From Echria macrotheca (taxonomy: Eukaryota > Ascomycota > Sordariomycetes > Sordariales > Schizotheciaceae), in NCBI GenBank assembly GCA_030411725.1, contig MU839842.1:310001-374000 (forward strand): a stretch of DNA of 64,000 nt, given 5' to 3'. Of this stretch, positions 11,652 to 23,900 are shown piece by piece (position 1 is the stretch's first letter; every line of letters begins with the position of its first letter). The notes below the pieces were generated by a model, which saw only the letters and a list, made by a program, of their open reading frames with translations, made no database searches and was not told where the DNA came from. The translations under genes and the position numbers were made by a program.

Positions 11652-14600
11652 ATGGCGACACCAGTCGTCTGCATTCCCGTCAAACTTGACGCCTTTGTCC
11701 TGAACCCCTCGGCATGTGGGACCTTCCCTGAGGCAACTCTGGCGCCGCTGGCCCAGCCCAACTTCACCTTTCTCAGACTGGACTCGGAGCTGATAGAGCC
11801 CGATGTGCTGCCATATCACGACCTTCACAATGCCTCGCCCGCCTCGGCCAACCCCCGGCTTACAGACTTGTCGACAGGCAAGCTTCGTCCAGAGCGCCAG
11901 GGCGTCTATCTTCACTGGATGCTGCCACGAGTGTATCGATCGGGTGCGGCTGAGCAGACGGCCGAGGGCATCGAGAAGCTCCAGAAACCAAAGTTCCGGG
12001 CAGCACCAGACCGGTGGATGGTGGTGCGTCGCCTCCACCCGGGCTTCCAGCCCAGCAACGCAATGTCTTCAGGGAACCTTAAATGGGTCAAAGCATGGGT
12101 TGTCGAGAGCAACAGGGTGCGCAGCATAACCAACTTTGGGCTCGAGATTGATGTGGAGCTGGAGTGTGCTCCGTTCATTGTTTCGGACAACTCTGGGTCC
12201 CTCGACTCCCAAGCTGAGATATTCATCGGAGCCAAATCGGACCTTGAAGGCCCTAAAGGTTGGACGGAGGCGCGGTCGATCAGCGGAGATGACCCAAACT
12301 TCATTCGGTTGGATGTTGCCGGCGCGGCGAACCCTTTATTTGCCGACTTCACCAGCCACAACGCCAACGTCTTTAGCATCCTGGACAACTTCAAGTTCAC
12401 AGACGCCAATAACAACACGGCGTATTTGACGCAGGCAACCGCCAGCTATTACGTCGTGGGATGGCACTCGAGACCCGACGAGGACAATCTCCAAGGTGTG
12501 TCTGGGACACAGAAAACGATGGGTGATGTCTTTCGGGAGAGTTTCTTCGATCTTAAGGATAAGACAAATATCAACCTCAATACCTTCCCGGACTGCCGAG
12601 CTGTATGCCACGGGGCCATGTACGGGGTGAAGTACCAGCCGAACACCACCGGAATTGCTGTTCCCGCCCACGAGGCTGGCAAGAAGCTCGGTGACAAAGA
12701 CTCACACCCGGTTACTGTCGGAACGACTCCCCTCGACGCGATGCTGGCGTATATTCGCTCACACCCGGGCCCAACAACCGATGCTGAGAACAATATTCTC
12801 AGCTTGGAGACGCTGCTACTGAAGCAGGAAGACGACGTGGACAGCCAGCAGGAGGCCCTCGACATGCTGACGGCCCACAACTTCCAGCCATCGCAGGAAG
12901 ATGGGTATCACTGGCACTTTTCCATGATGCCCAAGGATCAGGCTCCGGCCGGGCCAGGCGTGATCGCTCCGTCGAAGAAGACCAACCAAGGGTTTGTGCC
13001 GACAGCGAAACAGCGACAGGATCTCGCTGCGCTCAATGCCATACAGACAGCACTTGACAGTGCATCTCGCGAGCTCAAACAGGCTCGGTGGGAGTTGTTT
13101 GCGAAATGGTGGAACTTCTCAGCCGATGGCAGTCTGGTCGCCCGGAAGGGGTCGGCCAACCTGAGAATCGATACTCAGCGCCAGGCCGAACGCGTCACGT
13201 CCCTGGAGGGGACAGTTAGGAAATTAACGGACGCAGTGGAGGCAGCAAAGAAGCCCCTTGGCGACATAGTTGAGAGGGGAAGCCAAAGTCCCTTCTACAG
13301 ACAAAATGACCCGACAATTCTCGTCCCTGGCGTCCAAAACCCATGGCCGGTGGACTGGCTAAAGAATACCAGGGTCAGATTGAACAGCCAAATCGGACCT
13401 AGTGCATTGCCGGCTTCGTTCCCAGACAACTGGGACGGGCTTGGAAACATCCTCAAGACCGAGATACCCCATCGACTTCCACAAGTTCTTCGGGGAGCAA
13501 TCTCGGATCTCCTTGGCGAGTTCTTCAACCTGCATCCGAAAGATGATGCAGTCGGGGACAACTGGACGGAGAAACCATCCAAGCTCCTGCCAGTCTACCA
13601 CGACCACGAAACAGCCGACACTGGTATCACAGACGGTGTCGGATCAGACGGCAAGAGCCGAGATAGGTGGAACGACACACAGCCTTTCTTCCCGCTTTTC
13701 CTTGAGTTCGAAGTTCGGTATTATCATCTGGAGAGGGACCTCTGGGAGTTCAACAGCCCGGATAAGAATCCATTTCCGGGCAACCCTTCACGCACCAGAT
13801 ACATGCTCAAAGCCGATGTCAACGGTAAGACGCAGGATGAGCGTGTCATCCGGGGCCGAGTCTTGGTGCTTCCCCAACCAGGCTTTCTGCTCAGCACCAA
13901 TATTCAACGGCTGTTCGATGCCACGGCATCCGAAGACCTGCCCCCCGCCCTCCAGGACAGCAAAAAGCAAGATGTTCTGCGCGCGGAAGTGGAGCGGATG
14001 GCTTATTTGTCGTCGCCGATGGTAGGCTTCACCGATCACCTCGTCACTCTCGTAAATGGCACACACGTCAAGCCAACAATTCGGGAGCCGGGAAAGGCGC
14101 TGGAACCCCTGACGGCGGCCATCAACATCGACGGGGGGTTTGATACCGAAACGATCAAGCTGATGGGTATCGAGACCACCAAGACGCCGTACGCGGATTA
14201 TACGTCGTTCCCTGACAACATCAATCCCCTCAAGCCCGTCACCCACGGACAGTTCAAGTTCACCCGGCTGGACATCTTCGACAAGTTCGGACAGGCCATC
14301 AGCGCGATCAACCCGGCGCCGGCGAATAGGATCCCACCGCTCTATCCGGCCTTGAGCGAGTATTTCCACCCGCAGCTTGCCACAGGTGATCCCGCACAGG
14401 CGAATACGGTGGGCCGTGATCCCTACAACCACTGCCAGTTCGCACAGTTCCCGCGTACCATCAACCAGGACGCGCGGATCAACGCCTCTTTTCTGCACCG
14501 GGATGATGACGAAGCAATTGGTTGGCGACCCTGCACCGAGTGGGAGAATCCGGTCTGGGGCATCGTGGTTGTCAACTTTGCCGAGTTCGCCCTGCAGCTC

Positions 14601-15824
14601 TTTCTCCCCGATGGAACCTTTTACCGCGAAGTACGCCTCGGCGGGCCTTCGGGCGCGACCGAGGTAGCATGGAAACCCTTTAAGCCGCCCAAGGATACGA
14701 ACGGCTCCGACCTCGACAAGCGCTGTCCGCAGCTCGACAAGCTGATCACGTCCCTGAAGGACGAGAAATACCTCGGTGCCTTCATCCGGACCATCAATGC
14801 ATCGCTGGCTTCTGTCCCGCACACGCCGAACCAGTACTCGCAGTTTCTCAACGCCGTGGTCGGCCGCCCACTCGCCCTGGCTAACTTCGGCTTCTCCCTG
14901 GAGCTCGCCACGCCGCCGGTCAAGTGCCAGTCAAGCAACAGTTCGTTTCCACAGCCCAACAAGCCTGTCCTTCTCGACTACGATTTCCACATCAAGATCG
15001 GCGACAAAGACAGGGTGTACGACGGTCTCGTGGGGTACTTCAACCCCAAATCGGGGGCCATGGCAGGCGAGCAGCAGTTCGGCGACGAGCTCGACCTCAG
15101 CGAGATGCTGACGTATTACGACGTCGACGCTGACAGAAACACGACGCAGATTACCCCGGACAGGTTTCCTCCCATCTCGCCATACCACCTGTCCGCGACC
15201 GACTTCCAGCTTCCGGCCATTGGTTCTGCGGAAGGCCTCGCGAGCGCCGTCAAGAACCTGGCTCGTCCGCACTGGCAGCAGCTGCGCATGGTCGGCGCGC
15301 TGTTCGACCCGTTTTCCAAGATACACCTCTATTCCGGCATCTTGCCCATTGCCTCGCTGCAGCTGCCGCAGTGGAGTCTGCAGGATGCAATGCAGCGCAT
15401 GACAGCCTTCTTCCACATGGGCCCGCTGCTTGTCACGGATGCACGCGCTATCAAGTATGACCCGGCCAATGTACTAACGCCGGACCGGGACCTCAACGCA
15501 CCACCACCTCCGGCGCCGGTGGCTGCTGCGTCAGGCGGTGATGATGGGAATGCAAAGCAGTCGACGAAGGACAAAACGGTTCCGCCGCCGACGGGTATTG
15601 CGATACCGGCGATTCGAAGCGCTGAGTGGAACTGGCTTGCGCCGTTTGTGGTCGAGACGACGGTGGGAACCGGGAAGGACATGAAGAAGGTCAAGGACAC
15701 GCAGTGGAATCCGCTGGGCATTGCCGATCTGGATAACAAGCCCAAGTTCGAGAAGGGGCCGTATGTGGCTATTGAGGGATATTTGCAGTTGAGGCATCCG
15801 ATCACCGCGCCGGACACGATATAA
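11652..15824 (+). CDS. Giant uncharacterised protein B of the 6.8-26.5 kb island
   Basis: Unrecognised protein of 1390 aa in one uninterrupted 4.17-kb exon, which is unusual next to the intron-rich genes of this window. The start is the ATG at 11652 (MATPVVCIPVKLDAF); the frame is open a little further 5' without another ATG. Early conserved-looking blocks include QPNFTFLRLDSELIEPDVL and GVYLHWMLPRVYR. A helical, probably coiled-coil segment lies near residues 450-540 (RELKQARWEL and EGTVRKLTDAVEAAKK). The C-terminal half has RLDIFDKFGQ, SLELATPP and VGYFNP blocks. There is no signal peptide and no membrane segment. It is divergent from gene A and probably works with A and the MBL-DUF6603 protein, inferred from position only. 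Confidence 0.85.
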   Translation: MATPVVCIPVKLDAFVLNPSACGTFPEATLAPLAQPNFTFLRLDSELIEPDVLPYHDLHNASPASANPRLTDLSTGKLRPERQGVYLHWMLPRVYRSGAAEQTAEGIEKLQKPKFRAAPDRWMVVRRLHPGFQPSNAMSSGNLKWVKAWVVESNRVRSITNFGLEIDVELECAPFIVSDNSGSLDSQAEIFIGAKSDLEGPKGWTEARSISGDDPNFIRLDVAGAANPLFADFTSHNANVFSILDNFKFTDANNNTAYLTQATASYYVVGWHSRPDEDNLQGVSGTQKTMGDVFRESFFDLKDKTNINLNTFPDCRAVCHGAMYGVKYQPNTTGIAVPAHEAGKKLGDKDSHPVTVGTTPLDAMLAYIRSHPGPTTDAENNILSLETLLLKQEDDVDSQQEALDMLTAHNFQPSQEDGYHWHFSMMPKDQAPAGPGVIAPSKKTNQGFVPTAKQRQDLAALNAIQTALDSASRELKQARWELFAKWWNFSADGSLVARKGSANLRIDTQRQAERVTSLEGTVRKLTDAVEAAKKPLGDIVERGSQSPFYRQNDPTILVPGVQNPWPVDWLKNTRVRLNSQIGPSALPASFPDNWDGLGNILKTEIPHRLPQVLRGAISDLLGEFFNLHPKDDAVGDNWTEKPSKLLPVYHDHETADTGITDGVGSDGKSRDRWNDTQPFFPLFLEFEVRYYHLERDLWEFNSPDKNPFPGNPSRTRYMLKADVNGKTQDERVIRGRVLVLPQPGFLLSTNIQRLFDATASEDLPPALQDSKKQDVLRAEVERMAYLSSPMVGFTDHLVTLVNGTHVKPTIREPGKALEPLTAAINIDGGFDTETIKLMGIETTKTPYADYTSFPDNINPLKPVTHGQFKFTRLDIFDKFGQAISAINPAPANRIPPLYPALSEYFHPQLATGDPAQANTVGRDPYNHCQFAQFPRTINQDARINASFLHRDDDEAIGWRPCTEWENPVWGIVVVNFAEFALQLFLPDGTFYREVRLGGPSGATEVAWKPFKPPKDTNGSDLDKRCPQLDKLITSLKDEKYLGAFIRTINASLASVPHTPNQYSQFLNAVVGRPLALANFGFSLELATPPVKCQSSNSSFPQPNKPVLLDYDFHIKIGDKDRVYDGLVGYFNPKSGAMAGEQQFGDELDLSEMLTYYDVDADRNTTQITPDRFPPISPYHLSATDFQLPAIGSAEGLASAVKNLARPHWQQLRMVGALFDPFSKIHLYSGILPIASLQLPQWSLQDAMQRMTAFFHMGPLLVTDARAIKYDPANVLTPDRDLNAPPPPAPVAAASGGDDGNAKQSTKDKTVPPPTGIAIPAIRSAEWNWLAPFVVETTVGTGKDMKKVKDTQWNPLGIADLDNKPKFEKGPYVAIEGYLQLRHPITAPDTI

Positions 15825-16113
15825 TGACTTGTTTCTTTAGATAGGTCGTCGATCACCATTATGATCTCCCTGGTTTCTGCTTAGGTAGCCTTCCTATCTC
15901 AAATACTACGTACTGAAGTGTAAAACACACTAAAAGGGGCATATTGAATGGCAGAGCTACCACATGCACCGATATTAACACAGGTTTATAATCCTATGAC
16001 ATCTTTTCAATAACTCCCAAGCGACTGTTTTAATTGCTTCTTGACCCCCCCTCAACACCTCCAGATACCGTCGAATAACCCTTCATATATTGTGAGGAGG
16101 TGTTGTTGCAGCG

Positions 16114-17022
16114 CTACTTCTCTTCAACCACCCCGGCCTCGTGAGTCTCGATCACACCCACCCTCGGACCCTCCCAAACGAAACCCACGAAATAGCTAGC
16201 TACCCCTCCCAGCACAGCTCCTGCCGCACAAATCCCGACCGACCGTCCCAACATCCACGGCCCGGCGTCGTGAAGACTCGTGGGGTCTCCGCTGCCGAGG
16301 CCGGTGGAGAAGAAGTCGCCGTTGGGAAACTGGAACACACTCAGCGCGATTGCCGCCGTCGCGGTCCCGGACAGCAGTGCCAGGGCCCCGAGAGCAGACA
16401 ACAGCGTCAGCAGAACCGCCAGGTACGAGCTGAGCGCGTGGTTGGGCGGTACGATGTACGTGCCGCCCTTGACAGGATGCGCGTGCCAGTACCCGACCGG
16501 CTTCCATGGCGACGAAACCACACCCACGGCCCCCGTTCTCAAGACCTGCGGCAGCGTGGCCGCCGTCAGCACCAGGACGACCAGCAGAGCGGCACCGAGT
16601 AGGGCACATCCGGCATAGAGCAGTCGAGCCGAGAGGCTGAGGTGCTGGCAGAAGAAGGCCGAAATGGTCCGCGTCGATGGGTCGGCATTGGCGTCACAGA
16701 GTCCGCCGGGATCGCGGGTCCCGGTGCAGTCAGGGGTGGGGACTCGCCGCGAGACCGTGGTGTTGTCGGGCGCCGTCACGTTGATGAAGTTGTCCTTGAG
16801 CACGCAGTTGACGAAGGGACTGCGATGCTCGAAGCCGACGGACCGACTTGTTTCGTCCGGATCGAAGTGCTCGCGGTAGGACCAGTCGGATTGCGCACTC
16901 GAGACGGCGGCGAGGATGAACGACGTGATGAGCAGCAAAAGAGGAAAGACGGTCAGAGCCAAGGACAGCAGACGCGTCGCGGGAGCAGGTTTCTCGCGCG
17001 CGGTGACTTTTGACCCTCCCAT
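16114..17022 (-). CDS. Four-helix membrane protein with a cysteine-bearing loop (SUR7/PalI-like)
   Basis: Single-exon 302-aa protein. The start at 17022 gives a short basic N terminus, then a first transmembrane helix (LLSLALTVFPLLLLITSFIL). A roughly 100-residue extracytoplasmic loop follows, with four cysteines (VNCVLKD, TPDCTG, GGLCDAN, FFCQHL) and N-glycosylation sequons. Three more hydrophobic helices come next (about residues 135-160, 205-230 and 265-290) and a short acidic tail. This topology fits SUR7/PalI or claudin-like fungal membrane proteins, but no signature is decisive. It lies between giant genes B (converging) and D (diverging), so its promoter region abuts that of gene D. 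Confidence 0.75.
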   Translation of the reverse strand: MGGSKVTAREKPAPATRLLSLALTVFPLLLLITSFILAAVSSAQSDWSYREHFDPDETSRSVGFEHRSPFVNCVLKDNFINVTAPDNTTVSRRVPTPDCTGTRDPGGLCDANADPSTRTISAFFCQHLSLSARLLYAGCALLGAALLVVLVLTAATLPQVLRTGAVGVVSSPWKPVGYWHAHPVKGGTYIVPPNHALSSYLAVLLTLLSALGALALLSGTATAAIALSVFQFPNGDFFSTGLGSGDPTSLHDAGPWMLGRSVGICAAGAVLGGVASYFVGFVWEGPRVGVIETHEAGVVEEK

Positions 17023-17438
17023 GTCTGCGAGTTGCTGAAGTCTGGCGTGGAGTTGTTGCTTCCTGGTCGTTTCCTTTGTTGCGTACCCGAGAAGCTAGGC
17101 CAGTCCGATGAAGAGAAACTGATAAAAAGACCACCAACAACCGCGAGATGTGGCCCTCCCAGCCATCGAGGTCCGCGACTTGCACAATTTTATGCAAATG
17201 CTTACGGCATCAGAGTCAGCAAGCCGGTGGCTTGCCTGTGCGCGCTGAGACGTGCATTTCAGCTGTCCCCCCAGCGCCATCATCGCTAAATTGGACTCTG
17301 TGCAGACCCGCCATGTGACCCTGTTATGCGTGTTTCTGTCCACTCACAGCCGCAGACATGCCTTGCATGACCAGCTCAACATTACTGGTTGTCGCCCGAC
17401 AACAGTGTCGAGCACCACGGACACAGGACAATGAAGGG

Positions 17439-17490
<52 letters not shown>

Positions 17491-17948
17491 CGNNNNNNNN
17501 NNTTCCCACACACCCCCCCCCACATGCGTGGTCTCCCACCAAAAAATATCCTTTTGGGGGCCCCACAACTTTGGGGGCCCCCCCCCCACCACCAAAAAAA
17601 AGCCCCCCCCCCCCCCCCCCCCCCCCCCCGGGTCCAGCAACGCCGTGAGGGCTCTAGCACGAACTAACCGCTGCTGGACTGCAAACCGCCAGAAAAAACC
17701 AGTGCAAACCTCAACGTTTGCCTGGTAAACCCCTCTCGGAGTCTTCATCAGTGTTCCTCGGACTGACGAACAGAGGGCACACCGTTCTAAATGTCAAGCA
17801 TCGATTCTGGCACCTCGAACCCCCCGGTGGTTCCAACCCCTTCATCAGGTTCGTTCCCGTTCTGTGAGCTGTACTCCATAGACCTGACACTAACACGTCA
17901 GCAGGATGGCCACCACCGCAAGAGGCGACGGACGAGGAGTTGAGGACT
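17023..17948. other. Divergent spacer with an assembly gap
   Basis: About 0.9 kb between the 302-aa membrane protein and the MBL-DUF6603 gene. It should contain both promoters. The stretch 17440-17635 is unreliable sequence (see the gap feature). No additional gene is supported; the open frames that cross the gap are homopolymer artefacts. Confidence 0.5.
17440..17635. other. Assembly gap bounded by homopolymer runs
   Basis: A run of about 51 G (17440-17490) precedes ten N (17493-17502), followed by C-rich sequence with homopolymers of C, G and A up to about 17630. It looks like contig ends extended through low-quality homopolymer reads rather than real biology. The true length and content here are unknown. 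Confidence 0.9.
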
Positions 17949-20900
17949 ATGAAATTGAGTGTCGATGTCCTCACCATCAACATCGCCACTGGTGATTCGT
18001 CACTCTTTCTCCTGATTCAACACCCTCCCCTCACGGCAAAGGGTGGGGATGGGAAACCCGATGTGAAACCCTTCATTCATCGTGCCGTAATCATTGATGG
18101 AGGTGATCAGGGAACAGGGTCCAAAGCTGTCATTGCCACATTGGACAAAATAAAGGATATGTACTACTGGGATACGACGCAAGGTGGGCGAACTGCCAGG
18201 GAGCTCCAATTCCCTCCGATGGACGCCATTGTAAGTAGAAACACTTGATGAAAATTTCGCACTGACTGGTCCGCCCCAGCTTGTCACACATTGGGATAAG
18301 GGTACGTTCGAAAGGACTGGGACGCATGCAGATTGCTGACCTCAGCTTGACAACGGAGCAGATCACGCAGGTCTGGTTAACTTGATCGGAGTGTTCGTTG
18401 ATAAGGACATGGAGAGGGAAGGCAAAAAATGGGATCCCAAGACGTACCTCTGCTCCTTGATGAAGTACGAAAAAGCAGAGGCTGGGCAACTTCGCGGCAC
18501 TCGGGCACGCACAACGTTTTACGCGCCATACTTTGACGGCGACAAGTCCCCTAACAAACACGGGCTCTGGTCCGACAGCAACCCGGGCAAGCCCAAGGGC
18601 CCTGGGACATATCTTCACTGGAAGTATAAAAACAATGACATAGACCGCATCGAGAATATCTGCAAGCTCAGAGCCAACATCGAATGTGTTCTGGGCACCA
18701 ACCTCTTCATCGGCGAAACGAGGGATCGAATGACGGGGGACCCTCGGACAATACAAAGACCCCACCACCTGGCACTCTGGCATCGACGTGGTGGCAGTAC
18801 GGATTTCCCCCTCCCCCCTGCCGCCAACAAAGACGAGAAAGGCGACAAAGACGAGAAAGGCGACAAAGACGAGAAAGGCGACAAAGACGACAAGGACCCC
18901 GACCCCCCTGCAGACGCACCAGCCGCTTGGCCGACCCTTTGTATTGTTGCCGGCGCAAGCGGAAAGGGCGACGATACGAAGAACGTTTGCTGTGGCGATA
19001 TGGCCCTGAAAATGGACGAGGCGTTCCAGGCAATGACTAACAGATTTGATGCTAACCTGGCGGATCCGGATGCTGAGCCGACAAATGAGCAAGAAGAGGA
19101 AATTCAGGCTTATTTCGCCGCTGTTGCGGCTTCTTCTTCTTCTTCTTCTTCTTCTTCTTCTTCGTCGTCTACATCATTCGGTGGTGGGAGCAGCAGCAGT
19201 GGTGTTGGCACTATTGGCGGAAGCACCACTGTCGGGGGCACCACCAGTGACGGCACAACCGGCGGCGGCACAACCAGCAGTAGCACTACCGGCGGCGGCA
19301 CCACTGGTGGAGGTACTACGGGCGGCAGCGGTGGGGGAAGTTCCAACATGTCCAACATGGGCTTATTCAACCCAATGCCGGGATCTGCTAACGCAAATCG
19401 GGCCTTGTCGAGTAAAGGTGAGTTTCCACAACCGAATTGCGTACATGGCAATGCATTGTCGCTCAAAGCCCAGAAGATACTGACAAGAATGTGACTTCCA
19501 GCCCTGTCCTCGGGGACATTTCAACCTCCGGAGCCCATCATCGACGTCCCAATTTCACCTAGTGACGACACCGAACGATCAAATATGCATTCGCTCGTTA
19601 CCATGGTGATCTGGACCACTGGCCAACTGTCGCTTTACTCAGGTGGTGATGCAAACTGGTAAGTATTCGAGACCCAGACTGTCCTCGGCGCTTGTGGGAC
19701 CCATGTCATAGCAGTACTGATGCCTCGGGGCTGTACAGGAGAGGCGAGCTCAGAGTGGCGGCCTGGTGTCAGCAGGAGGGTAATCCCTTCAAATGCGTCC
19801 GGAGTGTCAAACTCAGCCATCACGGTTCTCATTTGTCCACGCCTTCTGCAATGATTCGAGCGTTTAGGCCGCGGAATATCCTCGTCTCTGCAGATACCAT
19901 TAATAACGGCCACCCACGTAAGAGGACACCCTCCCTTGTCCCATCCTTCGCAAAGGTATCTAACTGTGGCTAGGTTGGGAGGTTTTATTGTTCCTCTATC
20001 TGTGGTACAGAATCACCCAAAAAGCTCGAGTGGCCATCCATCTCGACAACCACATTCAACCGGGATTCTTTCTTCGAGCGACCGCCGTGCCGTATTACCT
20101 CATTTACGACAAAGCCAATCAACGGTTCAAGGGGACTATCGGCAGCTATTTCGGCGGCTTTAAGAAGGTCAAAAACCCGGAGCTTGAAGCGTCCAAACCT
20201 TTCCAGAAGTTTCAGACGTTGATCACGCGAATGTGCGGCATCGCAACCAAGTCGGATTATGTGGCCGACTTTCAAAGCATAGAACCAGTTGAGGAGCAAC
20301 AGAAAAGCATGGAAACAGTTGAGGAGCAACAGAAATGGATGAACGTCAAGGTCAAGGAAGCCTGGGATACGATGTCCGTTGTTGGCCACGAGTGTCTTCA
20401 GGATCCCGTCCCTTCGGTCGTGGATGTTCAGACATACCGGGAACCTGATCAGGGGGACCAAATCCAATTTGTGAGGACACTCTGCCGACCCTGGGACAGG
20501 GGGCGTCGCCAAGAAGCAGATGGCTACATCGACGGTGCCGCATACCCTGTGAAGCAGAAACACGACGCTACAGCAGTACTCGCAGTTGCACGCACACGTG
20601 TGGTGGCTTATAAAAGCCGGGCATTGATCGATGCCCAGGTCCGCCCGCCCGAATCAATGCTGCAACGCGTGAGAACTGAAGCGGATGAAGAGGGAGAGCA
20701 GGGGAAGCGGAAGAAGGTCGAGGTGAAGGAAAAGGAAGAGACGCAATTGGCGGGCGCGGTTCTGGCCAGGAAGCTCCAAAAGACAACCCATGTTATACCT
20801 TCCGACGAGGATTTGCGAAACCGGTTTCCCATTTCCACGGATGTATATGACCGCAAGGTACTCCAGGAACTTCCGCTCCCAAGTGGGGCGGCGACAGTGA

Positions 20901-23900
20901 AGAAACTCGCGATGGTTATACCGATGCTTGTCGCGGCAGCGCCATCTGATGCGGGTACATCTCCTCCCGCCCCGACAGTCCTCACGCCGGACAAAGACTT
21001 CATCCTCGTCCCAGACGGTGGAACAGTGGAGGGGAATACGGCCGGTCTTCCTGTCTACAACGTCCCATCCGGACACGGATCAGACAAACTGGATGTCGAC
21101 GATATTGCGGCTCTCATGGTGATGCTTAGCGATACCAGTGTCCTGAGTTTCGACAGGGACTGTCGCCTGAAGAGCGATGATGCTCTCCTGATATGGCTTC
21201 AACAAGCTCTCGGGGACGAGTCTGCAAAGATGAGTGTCTCGTTCTCCCTCACAGGGAGCCAGGAGAGAGCCAACGTGGCTTCGATTACCGTGACGCTCCC
21301 AGAAGCCTCGCTCCGACCAAGAACAAGTTTCTCCACAGCCGCTCTTCGCGACAACTTCTCGGACCGAAGGCTGCCCTCCATGCAGAAGAGCGAGCTGTTC
21401 ATCGGGGATTCCGGATTCAACCCGGTCCACGCGTTTCTCTGCCTCGGCCTCGACGCCGAACACAAAGAGCAGCCGTGGAGCCTTGCGCAGATTTTCGCTC
21501 ACATCAACGTCGACCCGACCGCCAGCGACCGGGCCAAGAACCTTGGCGTCGTGATCGGGGCCGCGCTCGACATGCTCACGAGCGTGGCCGACCCCGGCTT
21601 TGTTCTGAAGCGGGGCATGATTTGGTTTCTTCCGCGCGAGAACAATCGTGTCGTCCAGCGGCTCGAATGGGCCCTCGGTGCCAAAGCCGAGGAGTCGCTG
21701 CAGAAGTGGTGCAGAGACTGGTTCCCGCTCAACAGCCAGACGAATCCGCTCGTCATCCAGAAGCCCACCATCGTCAGCAGGCGGGTGTGCAAGCGCGTCG
21801 AGGCCAAAGACAACTATCTCCTCTCCTTCTCCCACCAGATGCTGTTCATGTTCGACATCACCAGGACGGGCGTGAACCCCGAGACGGATTACGTTATTAC
21901 CTGCGGCGTCGATCTCAATCTGGAAGAAAATTCCCAGACCATGATCATCTCGCTGCGCGTCGACCCTGCCACCCCGACATCCAAGGTCGGGCTGCTGTCG
22001 TTCCTCGGCTGGCTGGTTCCCGCTCTCGATACCGGTCCGGTCGGAGACATGGTTCCCGTACTGGACAACGTCCTTGTTCGCTCGGTCGAAGTGAGACTGT
22101 CGAAAGAGTCCGACGGCACGCCTTCCGTCTCTCAGGTCACGGTGCGGGCCGAGTACAGCAATGAATCTTGGAAGGTGAAAAATGCCAGGGGGGTTGAAGA
22201 GGTTGTCGCGTTTCTGGTATGGCTCTACCTGTGTTTGCGACTTGTCGGCCTACTGACCTCATTCAGTTCGTATATACCTGGCGGAAGGACCGCCCCCAGC
22301 CCCATTCTGTCAACATCTCGCTGTGGCTGCAGCCCTCGATACTCCAGTGGTTCTCGCCACGGATCATGCCAATGTTTGAGGACCTTTACTTCATCCAGCC
22401 GAGTCGTCTAGCCCCTGGATACCTATCCCTGAATGACTTGATGCCTGGTGGCAATTATGTAAGTGTCCAGTCGGATCCCTGAAAAAAGCATGTCAGCGCA
22501 ATACTGACAGCTCGCAGCGCCTGCCGGCCGAGCTCAGCCTCGTGATCACTGAACTTTCGCTTGATTTCCAAGACACGACGGTAACATTCACAGGCAAGCT
22601 CGGGGGAGATCCAAATGCCAATCCCTCGACTCTCGGAATCCGCCTCGAGGAGGTTGACTTGATGGCCTCGTTCAAATGGGACCCAAAGTCGTCAGACAAG
22701 AAGGAGGCCGATCGGAACTCGTATGAGATCAATCTTCTGACCGAAATCAGCCTGCCCGCCATCACGGACGACAAGAACACGGAGGATTCGACAATAACAT
22801 GCAATATCGATCTGGTGAGCGAGACTACCGGTGGAAATAAGACGACCCGATTCAAGCTCCTAGGCGAAGCCACTGATCTCAACATGGCCCAGCTGGTGAT
22901 GTTCTTCCCGGGAGACGACGCCGACATCGTAAAGTCCCTTCTCGGCCACATAGCCATCCCGCGGCTATCTGTAGAGTACAACTATGAGAGCTCTAGTAGC
23001 AAGGGGAGCACCACGGATCCCACTTCGTCGGACACGACCAAGCCGAAGGGTGCTAGCGCATCCGACTTTAGCATCACGGGCGCGCTGGTGCTGGCTGAAA
23101 CAGTAGAGCTCGACATCGATTTCAAGAGAGACATGGCTGGCTGGAGTTTTGACGCGGTTCTCAAGTCGGCCGAAACATCGCTGACGGTTGGGGATGTGGT
23201 TATCTCCCTTCTCGGGGACGGCGGAGGAGCCGCTACGTCCGACATTCCGGGCTTCGTCAAGAGCATTGACCTCGCCAAGGCTTTTATCAAGTTGTCGCTC
23301 CGGTCGGTCAAACCGGATACAGAGAACAACACAGCTGGGCCACACGGGGATACAAAGTCGTCACCGGGTTCCATGACCATATGTCTATCCCTCAGTATCC
23401 CTGGGCCGGAAAACACGGTGCTGGAGCTGGCGTTCCTCCAGACGACGAGCAAGCCGGCGCAGACGACAACCACCGTGGCACAGACGACAGAGCCCGCCAA
23501 CATCCAGGCCACGACCAAGCGCATGCTCAAAGTGACGCTGGGCGGGCTGCCGTGGGACAAGATCCCCAAGGTCCCGGTTGTCGACAATATCAAGCCGGCC
23601 TTTGACACGCTCGGCTTCTACTGGATCCAGGATCCGACGTGGAAGGATATCAAGCTCCGCCCCGGTCTCAGCCGTCAAGAGGTCCAGCGGCTGAACGACT
23701 TGTCTCCTGTCCTCTTCAAGGACACCAAAGCGGCCACGGACGCCACAGACCCGGCAGCCGCGGCGAGCGCAGCCACAGACATTGTCCTCCCAGCCGGCAT
23801 GCATTTTCTCATCCTAGACTCGAGCGGCCAGGGCAAGCCGCGGGCCGTTCTCGACTACCTGTTCAACAAACCGAAGAAGCCGGTATCCCCCGCCGTCGCA

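Noticed and set aside
17324..17748. Open frames of Pro- or Gly-rich protein across the N-gap
   Set aside because: They are translations of poly-G/poly-C homopolymers and of N characters; no biological content.
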